NCBI RefSeq assembly: GCF_037975245.1
Contig: NC_092571.1
Span: 2,958,501-3,022,500 of the forward strand
Length of the DNA stretch: 64,000 nucleotides
Origin: Apostichopus japonicus
Lineage: Eukaryota; Echinodermata; Holothuroidea; Aspidochirotida; Stichopodidae
Direction of reading: 5' to 3'
Shown: one piece after another, positions 57,301 through 64,000 of the stretch
How positions within the stretch are numbered: the stretch's first letter is position 1
Layout: every line of letters begins with the position of its first letter
Made by a program: the position numbers and the translations under genes
The notes under the pieces: model-generated
Databases searched by the model: none
Seen by the model: the letters and a program-made list of their open reading frames with translations, nothing else
Told to the model about the DNA's origin: nothing

Positions 57301-60300
57301 AAATAAAGTTTTTTATATTATTTTTATTTTCAAATTGAAACTTCAACGCAAAAATATGTTTGTCATCATCTGTGTACCAAAAGTAGACATTTTCTTGGGG
57401 GTCATTTGTTGTAAAAAAAATTTAAATAAATTTCTCTCTAGCAGACAACAAAGTTGTATCAAATGCCCACTGCTTTAAGATGACAACGTGCGAGCTACTA
57501 CGATTCATACTCGAGTCTGACGTCAATTTCGTCAAAGTGAGAGGTAAGACCGGATGAAAACAACAGAAAAACACAGAGCAAATAGAAAGACTTCCCAAAT
57601 GGCAATAGGTTAAAACACGGTTCGAAGCTACTTTGCCACGGATCGGGTTTTCTCATGAGACGATACACAAAGCCCTTGTCGCAAATGATTTCCGATAAAA
57701 AAAGGTGCCATCTTACAACTCAGAAAAGGTGTCAAATTATACCCCGGAAACAGTCAGTGAAATCAGAGGCAAACGCGGATTAAATACTACTCCACCTCTC
57801 GAAACATCTTTTCCCAGAACCACCCGGACGGACTCAGAGATATAGAAGGCAGAAAAATAATGAAAACTATAACGTGATGATATTCATAAACCTAGATACA
57901 AAGGTTTCATGTGAAAAGACGGTGTTTCATCGTCAACTTGTTGGAAAGCTCGGGGATAAATCCGCTCAAATTTATCCCTTTTTTCTCTCTCTCTCTATCT
58001 CTCTCTGTTTTGGTTTTTCATAAATGAAAAAAACGAAAAACGCTGGGATGAACAATCATTGGTGTCAAGGAAGCCCAGAGGAACTGAACATGATCAATCG
58101 GCAACTCCACGTCTGAGCGGCCAGACTTGATAATCCTCTCCCACCTGTGCAAGCAAATGCTCTGGGGCCAATCTCTGATGCCATTCAAGCAGTTAAATTA
58201 GGTCAAGAGGGAGATGGGATACATCGGAAAGTCGCATCTTGTTACAACGGTGTTCTTCGAGAAATGCACCACGGGATGGAATATTTATGTTAAGAAAAGG
58301 AACAAAAAATTGGCAGTCATCAGTAGTGCGGTGGCAATTTTTCTCTCGCCCTCGACGAAAGGCCGACTGATTTCAAGGTTCACATCAAAACCCGTAGTTA
58401 CTGTTACAAGTTGTGCTGACAAAATGAATGTTTCTTTAGAACTCCATAAAAATATAGGGGCTTTCTGATAGTTAAGGAAAAAAGGAGTCCAAGGCTTTTA
58501 GCTGAAAGCCAGACAAGCGATATAGGTTCTAACAACAACGACTGAATAACTTCTGGTCGACTTAAGCTCCATTCTTAAGGTTTGTATTTTCTGACATATC
58601 AAACTTTCTGTAAATTCCATTTTGTCAAAAAAAAAATGTCTCTACCTTCGAACGATCAAAAAAGAAAAGACCAAAACATGGCGGAAGAAAAATCTAGCGA
58701 GTCGATAAATACTACTGTACAAATGACAAAGAATCTTGGCCATGATCTTTCTTCTTCAAAACATTCCAAAGGTTACCCACATTTTTGCCTTTCGATAAAT
58801 GACCCAAATAAGCACCTCTTTGTTGAATCAATTTCATTCTTTATTTTGAGCAAACTACCGGATAAATTATAGCTATGACTGACATTCAAAAGCGACAAGA
58901 TATGTTTGCTTTTAAAGTTTTATAATCTCGATGCAAACAAAATTGATCCTTTCAGAAATTGTAAAACGATAAATATGAGCAAACACCAACATTATTGTAC
59001 CTCAATGATGAAATGTAAAATATTAGTTATTAGATATATTATATAAGGCCAACAAAACACCTGTGTGAACCTCGGTTCAGAGGGAAATAGGTCACGGTCA
59101 TCTTCATGAAACGGTCACATTTTGGAAACTTTTGACACAGGGAAGGAAAAACGTAATGAGAATGGTCGGTAAAAGTAAACCTGGAAATGTATTCGAGACT
59201 TTCGAGTGTTATATATATATGCTTTGACTTATATCTAAGCATTATGAGAGAGTTGGGACAGTTCCAGATTTTAATATATACATGAAGGGCACGACAGATG
59301 CAAACGTTTATCTTGAGGGCATTGCATGGAGACAAAAGCGGTTCACGCTGTGCTTTTAAAGTTGATTCACAAGTCATGCAACCACAAACTTCCTGTAGGT
59401 GCCAAAACCTACAGGAGAATTGGATCGTTAACACAGAAAAGAGATATACCAACAACATAAAACCACAACAACAAAACTAGAGCAGATTACTGTAACCCAT
59501 ATCCTGTGTCACATCAGATATTCAAACTGAGTCACTAACTAGGCAGAAATGTAAGGTCGAACTGAGGAGTAAGCGGCCACATATTGTGTCCATCTGGATG
59601 AGGAGGAGGAGGAAGAGGAGGAAGAGGAGGAGGAGGAGGAGGAGGAGATGTTATGTATAATAATAATCATAATATTAATCATAATAAATGCAAATTTATA
59701 TAGCGCCAATATCCAGAGAAAAACCAATGCTCAGTGGCGCTAGTGCTCAAGGGAAGGCAGTCAAAAATAGAAAAGTTTTGAGTCTGTTTTTGAAAATGTT
59801 AACGTTGGGTGCCGACTTGATGTGCAGTGGAAGTGAGTTCCAAAGAGTAGGAGCGGCATTAGACAACGATCGTTAACCAATGACTTGAGCTTCCACTTAG
59901 GTACATGGAGCAGAAGCTGATTTGAGGATCGGAGAGAGCGGGTGGTGGTCTTCCGACTGATCATGCTACTCATGTATTCTGGTGCTAATCCATGCAGGGC
60001 TTTATATGTGAGCAGGATGATCTTGAAGTTTATCCTGTAGGAAACAAGTAACCAGTGCAGTTGCCGAAGCATAGGAGTGATGTGGTCGAACTTCTTTGAG
60101 CGTGGGATGATTCTGGCTGCTGTATTTTGTGTTCGCTGGAGCAATATAGAGGAAGAAGCACAATCAAAGGACAGAATCAACTTTCTGTCCAGGCTGAAAT
60201 CTTTGTCTCTTTAAAGCAGTGTTTTGCATCTTCTCTTGGAAAACTTTATATTGTTTCAGTCGCACCTTTTAGTCAACATTGGTCAACTTTGTTTGATCAC

Positions 60301-61683
60301 AACTAAATTGAATTTATAAGCACAGATATGTATCCTACGACAACATGACACACATCACTTCAGGCCGAGAAAGTTTCACTGTATAAAAGTGAAGAATGAT
60401 TTGGAACACTTCCATGGTTTACATGCCAGAAGGGCAAACATTTTTAGCTCCCCCCTCATGAGATAACCCTTCAAAGATGTACAGAATATCAGACATGCCC
60501 CCTCCCCTCCCCCTTCCCAATCCCAGGAGAGGAATCCAACTCAGCGAACTGTTTTTTAACGTTTTAAATTGTCATCGCCTTTCCTTAGCTCCTACCTAGT
60601 CGGACAAATATTCCTTGAAGCCTAGCGATATGGTCAACCCTCTCAGTAGAGGTTCCAATTCATTACACACAGACCTAGCTGCGATTTAATTATCAATCAA
60701 TCTAAATTAGCCATCTTTTCATCACCTGAAAAACAACTAGCAGAATGCAATCAACACAGCATCAATCAACCTACTACCTCCGTATTAGTTGTTACCGTGG
60801 ATAGCAACTGCATCATCATTCTGTTGTCCTGGGCTGGGCTTTCTTTTATTTTCCTCTCCATTAGAGTTTAGTCGTGCGAGCTTTGCCGGTCGTTAAACAG
60901 TACGGCCGTTTGGCTTGTTTGGATGAGTTGATTTTCTTGTGGTTTTGTGACCGAGATTATTTTGACAAATTTAATTTGTAAAGTTGGCTGTATCTATTCC
61001 AGACCTTTTGCCGTTCGGAGGATCATACAGTAGTTGTTTAACTTTCATAGGGGGGGGGGTGGGGGGTGGGTAATAAGAATATCATAGCATGGGTATTAAT
61101 GTGGTGGTGCAACAGGGATGGGGTAGGGAGAGGGTGAAGCAGGCATGAGGTAGGGAGAGGTAGTTAAAATAATTATCTTCAATAATTTTAAGATTCAAGT
61201 AGCAGTCTTTTCTCTGATCCAGTTAAAAGGCGAACTTGAAAAAAGGAAAACATTTTCTCAAATATCAATCAATCAATAATCACCCTGCCCACCCTTTCTT
61301 CTGGTGGGTTGGGAGATGGGTGGGGAGAAGTATTGGGGGGTCATGGGACAGAAGAGAATTTGTGCAATAGAGCTGTTGACTGATACCTTTACATTTAAAG
61401 TTTGTGACAAAATAACTTTTCTTCCAATTTGGGAAAGGTACGATTAGTAGTGCCACTCCTGCTTTCTCCCTCTCCAACCCTCTCCTCCATCCTTACCCCC
61501 TCCCTCCCTCCCCCCCTCAAACCACGAACCAGTAGACTTACCTCAATGTTAAACTTAGTGATGAAGTCGAGGTCTATAAACATTTGTTGTAATAGGAGCA
61601 TCATTTCCGCATCCTCCCACTGCCAGTTATCGAAGACCGGTTGCCTCAAGTACTCCCTGACGTCATCTGTTAACTGTAAGTGC
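21080..61683 (-). CDS. PDE9A: High-affinity cGMP-specific phosphodiesterase 9A (eight catalytic-region exons)
   Basis: Eight exons join in phase 0 to give 400 codons to a TGA stop: 61542-61683 (its first base completes an upstream codon), 49623-49718, 48442-48564, 33935-34027, 30991-31161, 25563-25667, 23503-23649 and 21080-21406. PDE9 enzymes hydrolyse 3',5'-cGMP to 5'-GMP with two bound metals. Numbering this partial product from its first full codon, the class I PDE landmarks are PFHNFKHC (His68 as general acid, His72 metal ligand), [11 protein letters not shown] (His108, Asp109 metal ligands), KVADISNE (Asp218 metal ligand, Asn221/Glu222 base contacts) and SSQVGFIRF (invariant Gln269, Phe272 clamp). 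ENHHCSIAF and [16 protein letters not shown] are PDE9 signatures. Human PDE9A aligns with almost no gaps. The usual inhibitor-site Tyr of PDE9 is Phe240 here. The amino-terminal region is missing. Confidence 0.95.
22007..22384 (+). mobile_element. Full-length tRNA-derived SINE with LINE-like 3' end
   Basis: The head (about 22,012-22,080) has an A box TGGTCAAGTGG and B box GGTTCGAGCCC. It is followed by a conserved block GTGTCCTTGGGCAAGGCAC common in metazoan SINEs, a body, and the 3' end TTGGCGCTATATAAAT with a (GATT)n tail. The 3' end equals the 3' end of the LINE fragment at 59.7 kb. The tRNA-like part does not close an acceptor stem, so it is not a tRNA gene. Confidence 0.85.
22480..22785. 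repeat. 30-bp minisatellite, about 10 copies
   Basis: Units of CAGCAGTCTTCCACACTTGA plus TGAGGGTAAC (30 bp; one unit 33 bp) recur at positions 22,490, 22,520, 22,550, 22,580, 22,613, 22,643, 22,673, 22,703, 22,733 and 22,763. Towards the right end two forms alternate, hinting at a 60-bp higher-order unit. Because the unit is a multiple of three it stays open in several frames; it lies in a PDE9A intron and I do not regard it as coding. Confidence 0.95.
23352..23446 (+). mobile_element. Penelope-like repeat fragment with hammerhead-like motif
   Basis: A block of about 93 bp beginning TGTCATTTAGCC also occurs, inverted and direct, at 34,401-34,541. It contains GCCT, TTGAAGA, a GATCC/GGATT hairpin, GAAA, CGTC and AGGC in that order, the arrangement of a minimal hammerhead ribozyme (stem I GCCT/AGGC). 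It departs from the consensus by U for C at core position 3 and one extra A. The family assignment is an inference. Confidence 0.45.
23503..23649 (-). CDS. PDE9A: PDE9A exon g (invariant glutamine)
   Basis: Acceptor tctctcttcag and donor GAG|GTAATT enclose 49 codons from [20 protein letters not shown] to [15 protein letters not shown] holds the glutamine that orients the purine ring and the phenylalanine that stacks on it. Confidence 0.95.
23650..25562 (-). other. PDE9A intron f-g
   Basis: 1,913 bp, AT-rich, with a TA tract at 24,291-24,350. No other gene or clear mobile element was recognised. Confidence 0.8.
24291..24352. repeat. (TA)n/(TACA)n microsatellite
   Basis: TA dinucleotides with scattered CATA interruptions. 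The Tyr-Ile reading frames across it are artefacts. Confidence 0.9.
25563..25667 (-). CDS. PDE9A: PDE9A exon f (DISNE metal and base-contact motif)
   Basis: Acceptor ggctctctcag and donor CAG|GTCTGT enclose 35 codons, [20 protein letters not shown] then [15 protein letters not shown]. The Asp of ADISNE is a metal ligand. The position equal to PDE9A Tyr424 is Phe (LLQEF where human reads LLEEY). Confidence 0.95.
25668..30990 (-). other. PDE9A intron e-f
   Basis: 5,323 bp. Contains MITE copy 2, C-rich patches at 28,363-28,385 and 30,947-30,964, and short duplicated segments at about 30,765-30,900 (CTGCAG-rich, and GCAGTGCCTA...TGTGAAACTG twice). The frames at 27,605-27,919 and 29,694-30,086 have no family resemblance. 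Confidence 0.75.
25984..26343. mobile_element. MITE family with TTAA target sites, copy 2
   Basis: Bounded by TTAA at 25,984-25,987 and 26,340-26,343, in the same orientation as copy 1 and clearly similar to it along its whole length. Ends read TTAAAGGGTCAAAAGACTC and, from the other side, TTAAAGACATTGAAGACTCG. Confidence 0.8.
30991..31161 (-). CDS. PDE9A: PDE9A exon e (ILATDMSKH helix)
   Basis: Acceptor tttttttttacag and donor GAG|GTGAGT enclose 57 codons from [20 protein letters not shown] to [11 protein letters not shown]. It carries the PDE hallmark ILATDMSKH. The intron on its 3' side has an 18-nt run of G in the RNA starting 26 nt past the donor (30,947-30,964). Confidence 0.95.
31162..33934 (-). 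other. PDE9A intron d-e
   Basis: 2,773 bp. G and C runs at 31,175-31,190, 31,432-31,445 and 31,700-31,715. No other gene or recognised mobile element. Confidence 0.8.
33935..34027 (-). CDS. PDE9A: PDE9A exon d (ENHHC motif)
   Basis: Acceptor cctgttccag and donor AAG|GTCAGT (weaker than consensus) enclose 31 codons, [20 protein letters not shown] then [11 protein letters not shown]. Human PDE9A reads [20 protein letters not shown] at this place, so conservation is very high. Confidence 0.95.
34401..34541. mobile_element. Inverted pair of the Penelope-like repeat
   Basis: Positions 34,401-34,485 are an inverted copy of the 23,352-23,446 repeat, and 34,489-34,541 a truncated direct copy. They meet head to head, so GTTGGCCTGACG (34,443) and CGAAACATCAGGCCAAC (34,523) are the outer arms of a hairpin. 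The direct copy has GAAACATC where the other two have AAACGTC, a change in the presumed cleavage triplet region. Confidence 0.55.
34871..35043. mobile_element. Long hairpin (foldback) element
   Basis: Arms 34,871-34,948 and 34,962-35,043 are inverted repeats of about 80 bp. The inner 45-50 bp are nearly perfect (GATGGAATGTTCCATTCAAC against GTTGAATGGAACATTCCATC), and the loop is 13 bases. Weaker similarity continues outward to about 34,853 and 35,058. No coding potential; the apparent reading frame across it is an artefact. Confidence 0.8.
39528..39802. mobile_element. hAT-like MITE with 8-bp target duplication
   Basis: Ends CAGGGGCGTAG and CTACGTGCCTG are inverted (one mismatch), and both sides carry the same 8-bp sequence CTTCTAGG (39,520-39,527 and 39,803-39,810). 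An 8-bp duplication with CAGGG termini is typical of the hAT superfamily. A G/C run lies near the right end. About 100 bp (39,577-39,680) is homologous, inverted, to 4,350-4,460. Confidence 0.85.
42113..42545. repeat. Degenerate tandem array, unit about 65-75 bp
   Basis: Around six copies of a unit whose core reads GGATTGCCTAACAGCTCATC, AATTCTGTGACCGCGGTTTG, then CGATTTTTAAATTCATAT. Units differ by substitutions and small indels, so the array is old. A related single unit seems to lie at about 38,640-38,790. On the minus strand the array begins next to a donor-like AAG|GTAAGG at about 42,534-42,543. Confidence 0.8.
43217..43514 (+). mobile_element. tRNA-derived SINE (Leu/Ser-like head)
   Basis: The head has A box TGGCCGAATGG and B box GGTTCGATACC with a long variable arm between, as in Leu or Ser tRNAs, but no closing acceptor stem. 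A body of about 200 bp follows, then a (TTA)n tail at 43,490-43,514. A family different from the other two SINEs in the window. Confidence 0.8.
47926..48480 (-). repeat. 13-copy tandem repeat of PDE9A exon c 3' end plus splice donor
   Basis: Unit of 44 bp (three units 38 bp). On the minus strand it is 39 bp matching the last 13 codons of exon c ([13 protein letters not shown]) followed by GTAAG. CAG|GT junctions fall at 48,442 (authentic), 48,398, 48,360, 48,316, 48,272, 48,228, 48,184, 48,140, 48,096, 48,052, 48,014, 47,976 and 47,932. Ten of the twelve extra junctions keep CAG|GTAAGC; 48,360 reads ATAAGC and 48,052 reads GTTAAC. Copies alternate CACCCTGG and CACCATGG forms. The origin in the exon is clear because the terminal copy is the coding one. 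Confidence 0.95.
48442..48564 (-). CDS. PDE9A: PDE9A exon c (HD metal motif; 3' end is part of a tandem array)
   Basis: Acceptor tcctcaacag and donor CAG|GTAAGC enclose 41 codons ending [17 protein letters not shown], with the His-Asp metal ligands. The last 39 bp of the exon plus five intron bases form the terminal unit of a 13-copy tandem repeat that fills the adjoining intron. The exon boundary used here is the only one that keeps the PDE9 reading frame into exon d. Confidence 0.95.
48737..49240 (-). repeat. Degenerate tandem array resembling the exon b 3' end and donor
   Basis: About seven units of roughly 60 bp, each with a TAGCTAGAATGTATACTC-like block followed by a variable stretch. 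On the minus strand several units resemble the exon b end (CAAACACTGCTTCTGCG, then ACACAAATGGTGAGTATG): for example CAAACACTTCTTCTTC then AATTGGTGAGCAT, and CAAACACTGTTTTTTGC then AATTG. Divergence is high and the alignment was made by eye. Confidence 0.6.
49425..49590 (+). mobile_element. Possible 5'-truncated LINE 3' end
   Basis: Ends with TGTGAAGAAACAAATAAATG and then an AAATG-type tandem tail (49,560-49,592), which looks like the 3' terminus of a non-LTR retrotransposon. No reverse transcriptase remains. Confidence 0.35.
49623..49718 (-). CDS. PDE9A: PDE9A exon b (HNFKH metal and general-acid motif)
   Basis: Acceptor tctctccag and donor ATG|GTGAGT enclose 32 codons, [20 protein letters not shown] then [12 protein letters not shown]. 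The two His residues of HNFKH are the general acid and first metal ligand. Phase 0 at both ends. The internal ATG at its start is an ordinary codon, not a translation start. Confidence 0.95.
54286..55050. repeat. Minisatellite, unit about 104 bp, seven copies and a partial eighth
   Basis: Units begin with AACTGTTGTATGGTATGG or AACTGTTGTAGGTATGG at 54,291, 54,399, 54,503, 54,606, 54,711, 54,814, 54,918 and 55,032. Each carries AAGCCCGTCCTTGCCCC, a C run of variable length, and GCAGCTTACATTTGGTACTA. Spacing variation comes mostly from the C run. Several overlapping open frames are by-products of the repeat. Confidence 0.95.
56615..56977. mobile_element. MITE family with TTAA target sites, copy 3 (inverted)
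   Basis: Bounded by TTAA at 56,615-56,618 and 56,974-56,977, inverted relative to copies 1 and 2. Ends read inward as TTAAAGGCATTGAAGATTC and TTAAAGGGGTGAAGACTCGC, the clearest inverted termini of the three copies. Confidence 0.8.
57205..57390. repeat. Direct duplication of about 75 bp
   Basis: Positions about 57,208-57,274 and 57,312-57,382 share TTTTCATTTTCAAATTGAAA and AAAAATATGTTTGTCATC, then ATCTGTGTACCAAAAG. The spacing is about 105 bp. Confidence 0.85.
59597..59648. repeat. (GGA)n microsatellite
   Basis: GAG/GGA triplets with two AGA interruptions. It lies just outside the tail of the LINE fragment. Reads as poly-Ser on the minus strand, which is an artefact. Confidence 0.95.
59653..60190 (-). 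pseudogene. 5'-truncated CR1/L2-like LINE, end of reverse transcriptase
   Basis: On the minus strand 59,870-60,180 encodes the carboxy end of a non-LTR retrotransposon reverse transcriptase: [53 protein letters not shown] and [15 protein letters not shown] frameshift near 59,865-59,880 moves the standard ending ([17 protein letters not shown], then [11 protein letters not shown]) into another frame, so it is dead. The 3' end is GGCGCTATATAAATTTGCAT followed by an ATT-rich tail (59,653-59,685). The upstream part is absent, as expected from incomplete reverse transcription. Confidence 0.9.
61542..61683 (-). CDS. PDE9A: PDE9A exon a (start of catalytic domain)
   Basis: Acceptor gtcttccag and donor GAG|GTAAGT bound 142 bp. 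The first base completes a codon from an upstream exon (phase 2 entry); the next 47 codons run from [20 protein letters not shown] to FITKFNIE. This matches the YLLSPETIEALRKPTFDVW region of human PDE9A, which opens the catalytic domain. The upstream exon carrying the regulatory amino terminus was not found with confidence. Confidence 0.92.
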
Positions 61684-64000
61684 CTGGAAGACGAGAACAA
61701 TGTGAAAAAAACCAAAGTGTTGTGGGAAGAACTAGACTAATTTGTCCTTACGTTGCAAGTATTATAACTTATCTCTGAGACGCGTCAAACCGTGAGAATA
61801 GAGAAATTTAAGAAAGTTATCCGGCAGGTGCAGCAGGTTCCAAAGGCATCCTGGTCCAATTTTCGGAGGAATTTATTCGCAAAGAATAATCTACTTTAAC
61901 TGTGCATAATTAATCAAGTAAAAGAATAAGTCAGCCCTGCAATGTGATGGCTTGGTTAGATTTCCTCTTCACGGCTAATTAACTGCGTTCGTTAGTGAGA
62001 TATGTAGTCGTTCTTTGCAATAAATTCACTGCAGTGTGTTACCCCATACAGCAGGGCTAAGCTGTTTTAATTGAAAAGAAACCACTTTTGCATTAAACAG
62101 CATGTCTTATAAAAATCTGTCTGTCATCCTGACACAGCTCAGTGTTCACATTTTGCAATCACTGTTTGAAAATTTGTCAACTGTCTTATTTCTCATGGAA
62201 ATATTAAAAACATTTCAATGAGGTTCTGCAGTATAAGACTGCACATACAATGTGTAGTAACATTGACAATTTGACGTAAATTTAAAGCATTTAGGTACGT
62301 TTGAAAAGCTTTATCAATTTTCTTCCTTTTTCTCAAAACGTTAAACTTAATTCCTCATGAATTTTGTGTTTAAAACTGATATATACATATACATGCACTT
62401 GTGCTAACATATTGCCCAGAAAAAAGCCGCTAGGATGTACAAATGCTTCAATGGTATATTTCAATAATAGAGGGAGCTCCATAATAGAGGGAGCTCTATT
62501 ATGAAGCTCCATAATAGAGGGAGCTCTATTATGAAGCTCCATAATAGAGGGAGCTCAATAATAAAGCGGAACTCCGGTGTACAAATTTTGTCTAGCTGGT
62601 GTTTTATATCAAAGATATTCCACTGGTATCAAAACTAATATAAATTATCATATATGTGGCATATACAGTATATTGTGTACAAAAAAACGCAATTCATATC
62701 TTTGACTCTTTTACGCAGCAATTTCTCCATTTTTCTTGTCCGGATAACAATTTACGAGATGTGACCCTGTCATACACAAACTTATAGAAATTGACATACA
62801 GTATACTGTTGCTGGTATCAATACAGTAGTTTATAAATGTCATGAGGCCCTTGAATTGTTTAAAGATCTCTTTGATGAGATGCTTAAGTATAAGGTTAAC
62901 AAAGGCCACCTGAAACAATGAAGAAATACTTAAGACTTATAAATGACAATGTACGTCACGCATACGTAATCGATGGAAAGTCAACACAGACTTTTGCCAG
63001 CATTTTGGAATGATTTCATTGTACCGTTACAATATTTAAGCTACTGTACACATACTAAATCTAACTGCTGATTTTATTGTGGATTTATGGAACAATTTCT
63101 ATCACTGTGTCTGAGCCTGGTGGCTATACTCAACAGGTCGACCACGGACCAAATTGAGCCGGAAAAAGATTTCACTTCCCCCCTGGCAGCTATTCTCAAT
63201 AGGCTGTAAAAGCTGTCCCTAACTTCTTCTTTTTTTCATTTCGTAGCCAATGGCTACTGTTTTCCCCTTCTGTAGTCTGTACAGCACTGTCATTAACTGT
63301 GTTTTGGCGGGATTGCAATATTGCGGCTCCTCGTTTTAAACGTACAGCGCCCCAATTATGTATTACAGTGTTCCTTACTTGCTCCATTAATCTTTATTGT
63401 GAAAAGTTAAGTCGTTCATATACATCTTTGATCGTATTGGCCTAGAAGTTGGTAATAATGTATAACACTAGTTCATACATTAGGCCAGTTCCACGAGAAT
63501 GATGAAATAATCGGTAATCGGCATCCGCCGACTGTCACAGGAATTAATCGGTAATCCGTAAAACCGATTATCATATAATCAGTCAAACACTATGTGAAAC
63601 ACCTTGAAAAGTTTATATTCTTTTTCATTGTTTTTATAATTAATAAAGAATTGAAAGAAGAATAAAAAAAAAAATTGATGAATAAAAGAGTTAAACTTCC
63701 ATGTACTGTACCCCACCAGCTTTAAAAGTCACCAATATTAGCCCCAACCTTTGAACGACCTTTTAGAAAGTGTGTACATCATTCAGACTTTGTTTAAAAA
63801 AATAAAGAATTAATTCATACAGTGGTCTAGAAAACTTCTCTATGACCATGAATAGAACCATATTAATGACTTTCATGACACAGATACTAAAGTATTGTAA
63901 AAACACAAAAATTGAGGTCAACTTTCTATTGTTATATGGTGGCAGGTGGCAAATAGGTTCAATCTGGGGTCGTTTCGTTGATGGAATGTGCAGACGGTGT
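61684..64000. other. Upstream intron or flank of PDE9A; no certain gene
   Basis: AT-rich. Holds a palindromic tandem array (62,464-62,564) and an A run near 63,665-63,675. One minus-strand open segment at 62,800-62,909 has splice-like ends but no family match; it is discussed as a finding. The true amino-terminal PDE9A exons may lie beyond the window. Confidence 0.5.
62464..62564. repeat. 30-bp palindromic tandem repeat
   Basis: Four copies of ATAATAGAGGGAGCTC, spaced 17, 30 and 30 bp, joined by TATTATGAAGCTCC. Each full unit contains the inverted repeat ATAATAGAG/CTCTATTAT around GGAG, so the array can form several hairpins. Confidence 0.9.

Larger units (their letters stand above)
49719..61541 (-). 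other. PDE9A intron a-b (11.8 kb)
   Basis: Holds a 104-bp minisatellite, MITE copy 3, a short direct duplication, a GGA tract and a LINE end, each annotated separately. Long parts (49.8-54.2 kb, 57.4-59.5 kb and 60.2-61.5 kb) are AT-rich with no recognised gene. G/C-rich patches lie at 61,049-61,080 and 61,450-61,515. Confidence 0.75.

Noticed and set aside
59539-59727. Poly-Ser protein on the minus strand
   Set aside because: It is a translation of the GGA microsatellite beside the LINE tail.

Overview
This is a gene-poor, AT-rich stretch of an animal nuclear genome with long introns, GT-AG splice sites and many young non-autonomous repeats. The gene content points to a marine invertebrate, most likely a deuterostome such as an echinoderm. 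The reasons are a secreted farnesoic-acid O-methyltransferase-like (FAMeT) domain protein, a PDE9A orthologue close to the vertebrate enzyme, tRNA-derived SINEs, a CR1/L2-like LINE end and a Penelope-like repeat. The species cannot be fixed from sequence alone.

Layout. (1) Positions 1-2,225, minus strand: the first three coding exons of a gene with a signal peptide and a FAMeT (PF12248-type) domain; its 3' part lies beyond the window start. (2) About 2.2-21 kb: no recognisable gene. This part holds a nested terminal-inverted-repeat (TIR) element, short MITEs, long (TA)n tracts, two tRNA-like SINE copies, a foldback element and G-rich tracts. (3) 21,080-61,683, minus strand: eight coding exons of a PDE9A-type cGMP phosphodiesterase. 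They give 400 codons with the whole catalytic domain and the stop codon; the amino-terminal exons lie beyond 61.7 kb, perhaps outside the window. All seven introns between these exons are phase 0, and splice signals and codon joins agree. (4) The PDE9A introns are 1.1 to 14.4 kb long and carry nearly all other features: SINEs, MITEs with TTAA or 8-bp target duplications, hairpin elements, several minisatellites and a truncated LINE end. (5) 61.7-64 kb: upstream intron or flank with a short palindromic array and one weak exon candidate.

The most unusual structure is at 47,926-48,480. The last 39 bp of the PDE9A exon that encodes the catalytic metal-binding motif ([13 protein letters not shown]), plus the first 5 intron bases (GTAAG), is repeated 13 times in tandem. 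This places ten further intact CAG|GTAAGC splice donors downstream of the real one. The preceding intron has an older, degenerate array that also resembles the 3' end and donor of its upstream exon. Two neighbouring exon-intron junctions therefore seem to have been expanded into minisatellites.

No CRISPR array, rRNA, operon or viral genome was seen. Gene names rest on motif recognition by eye; no database search was run.
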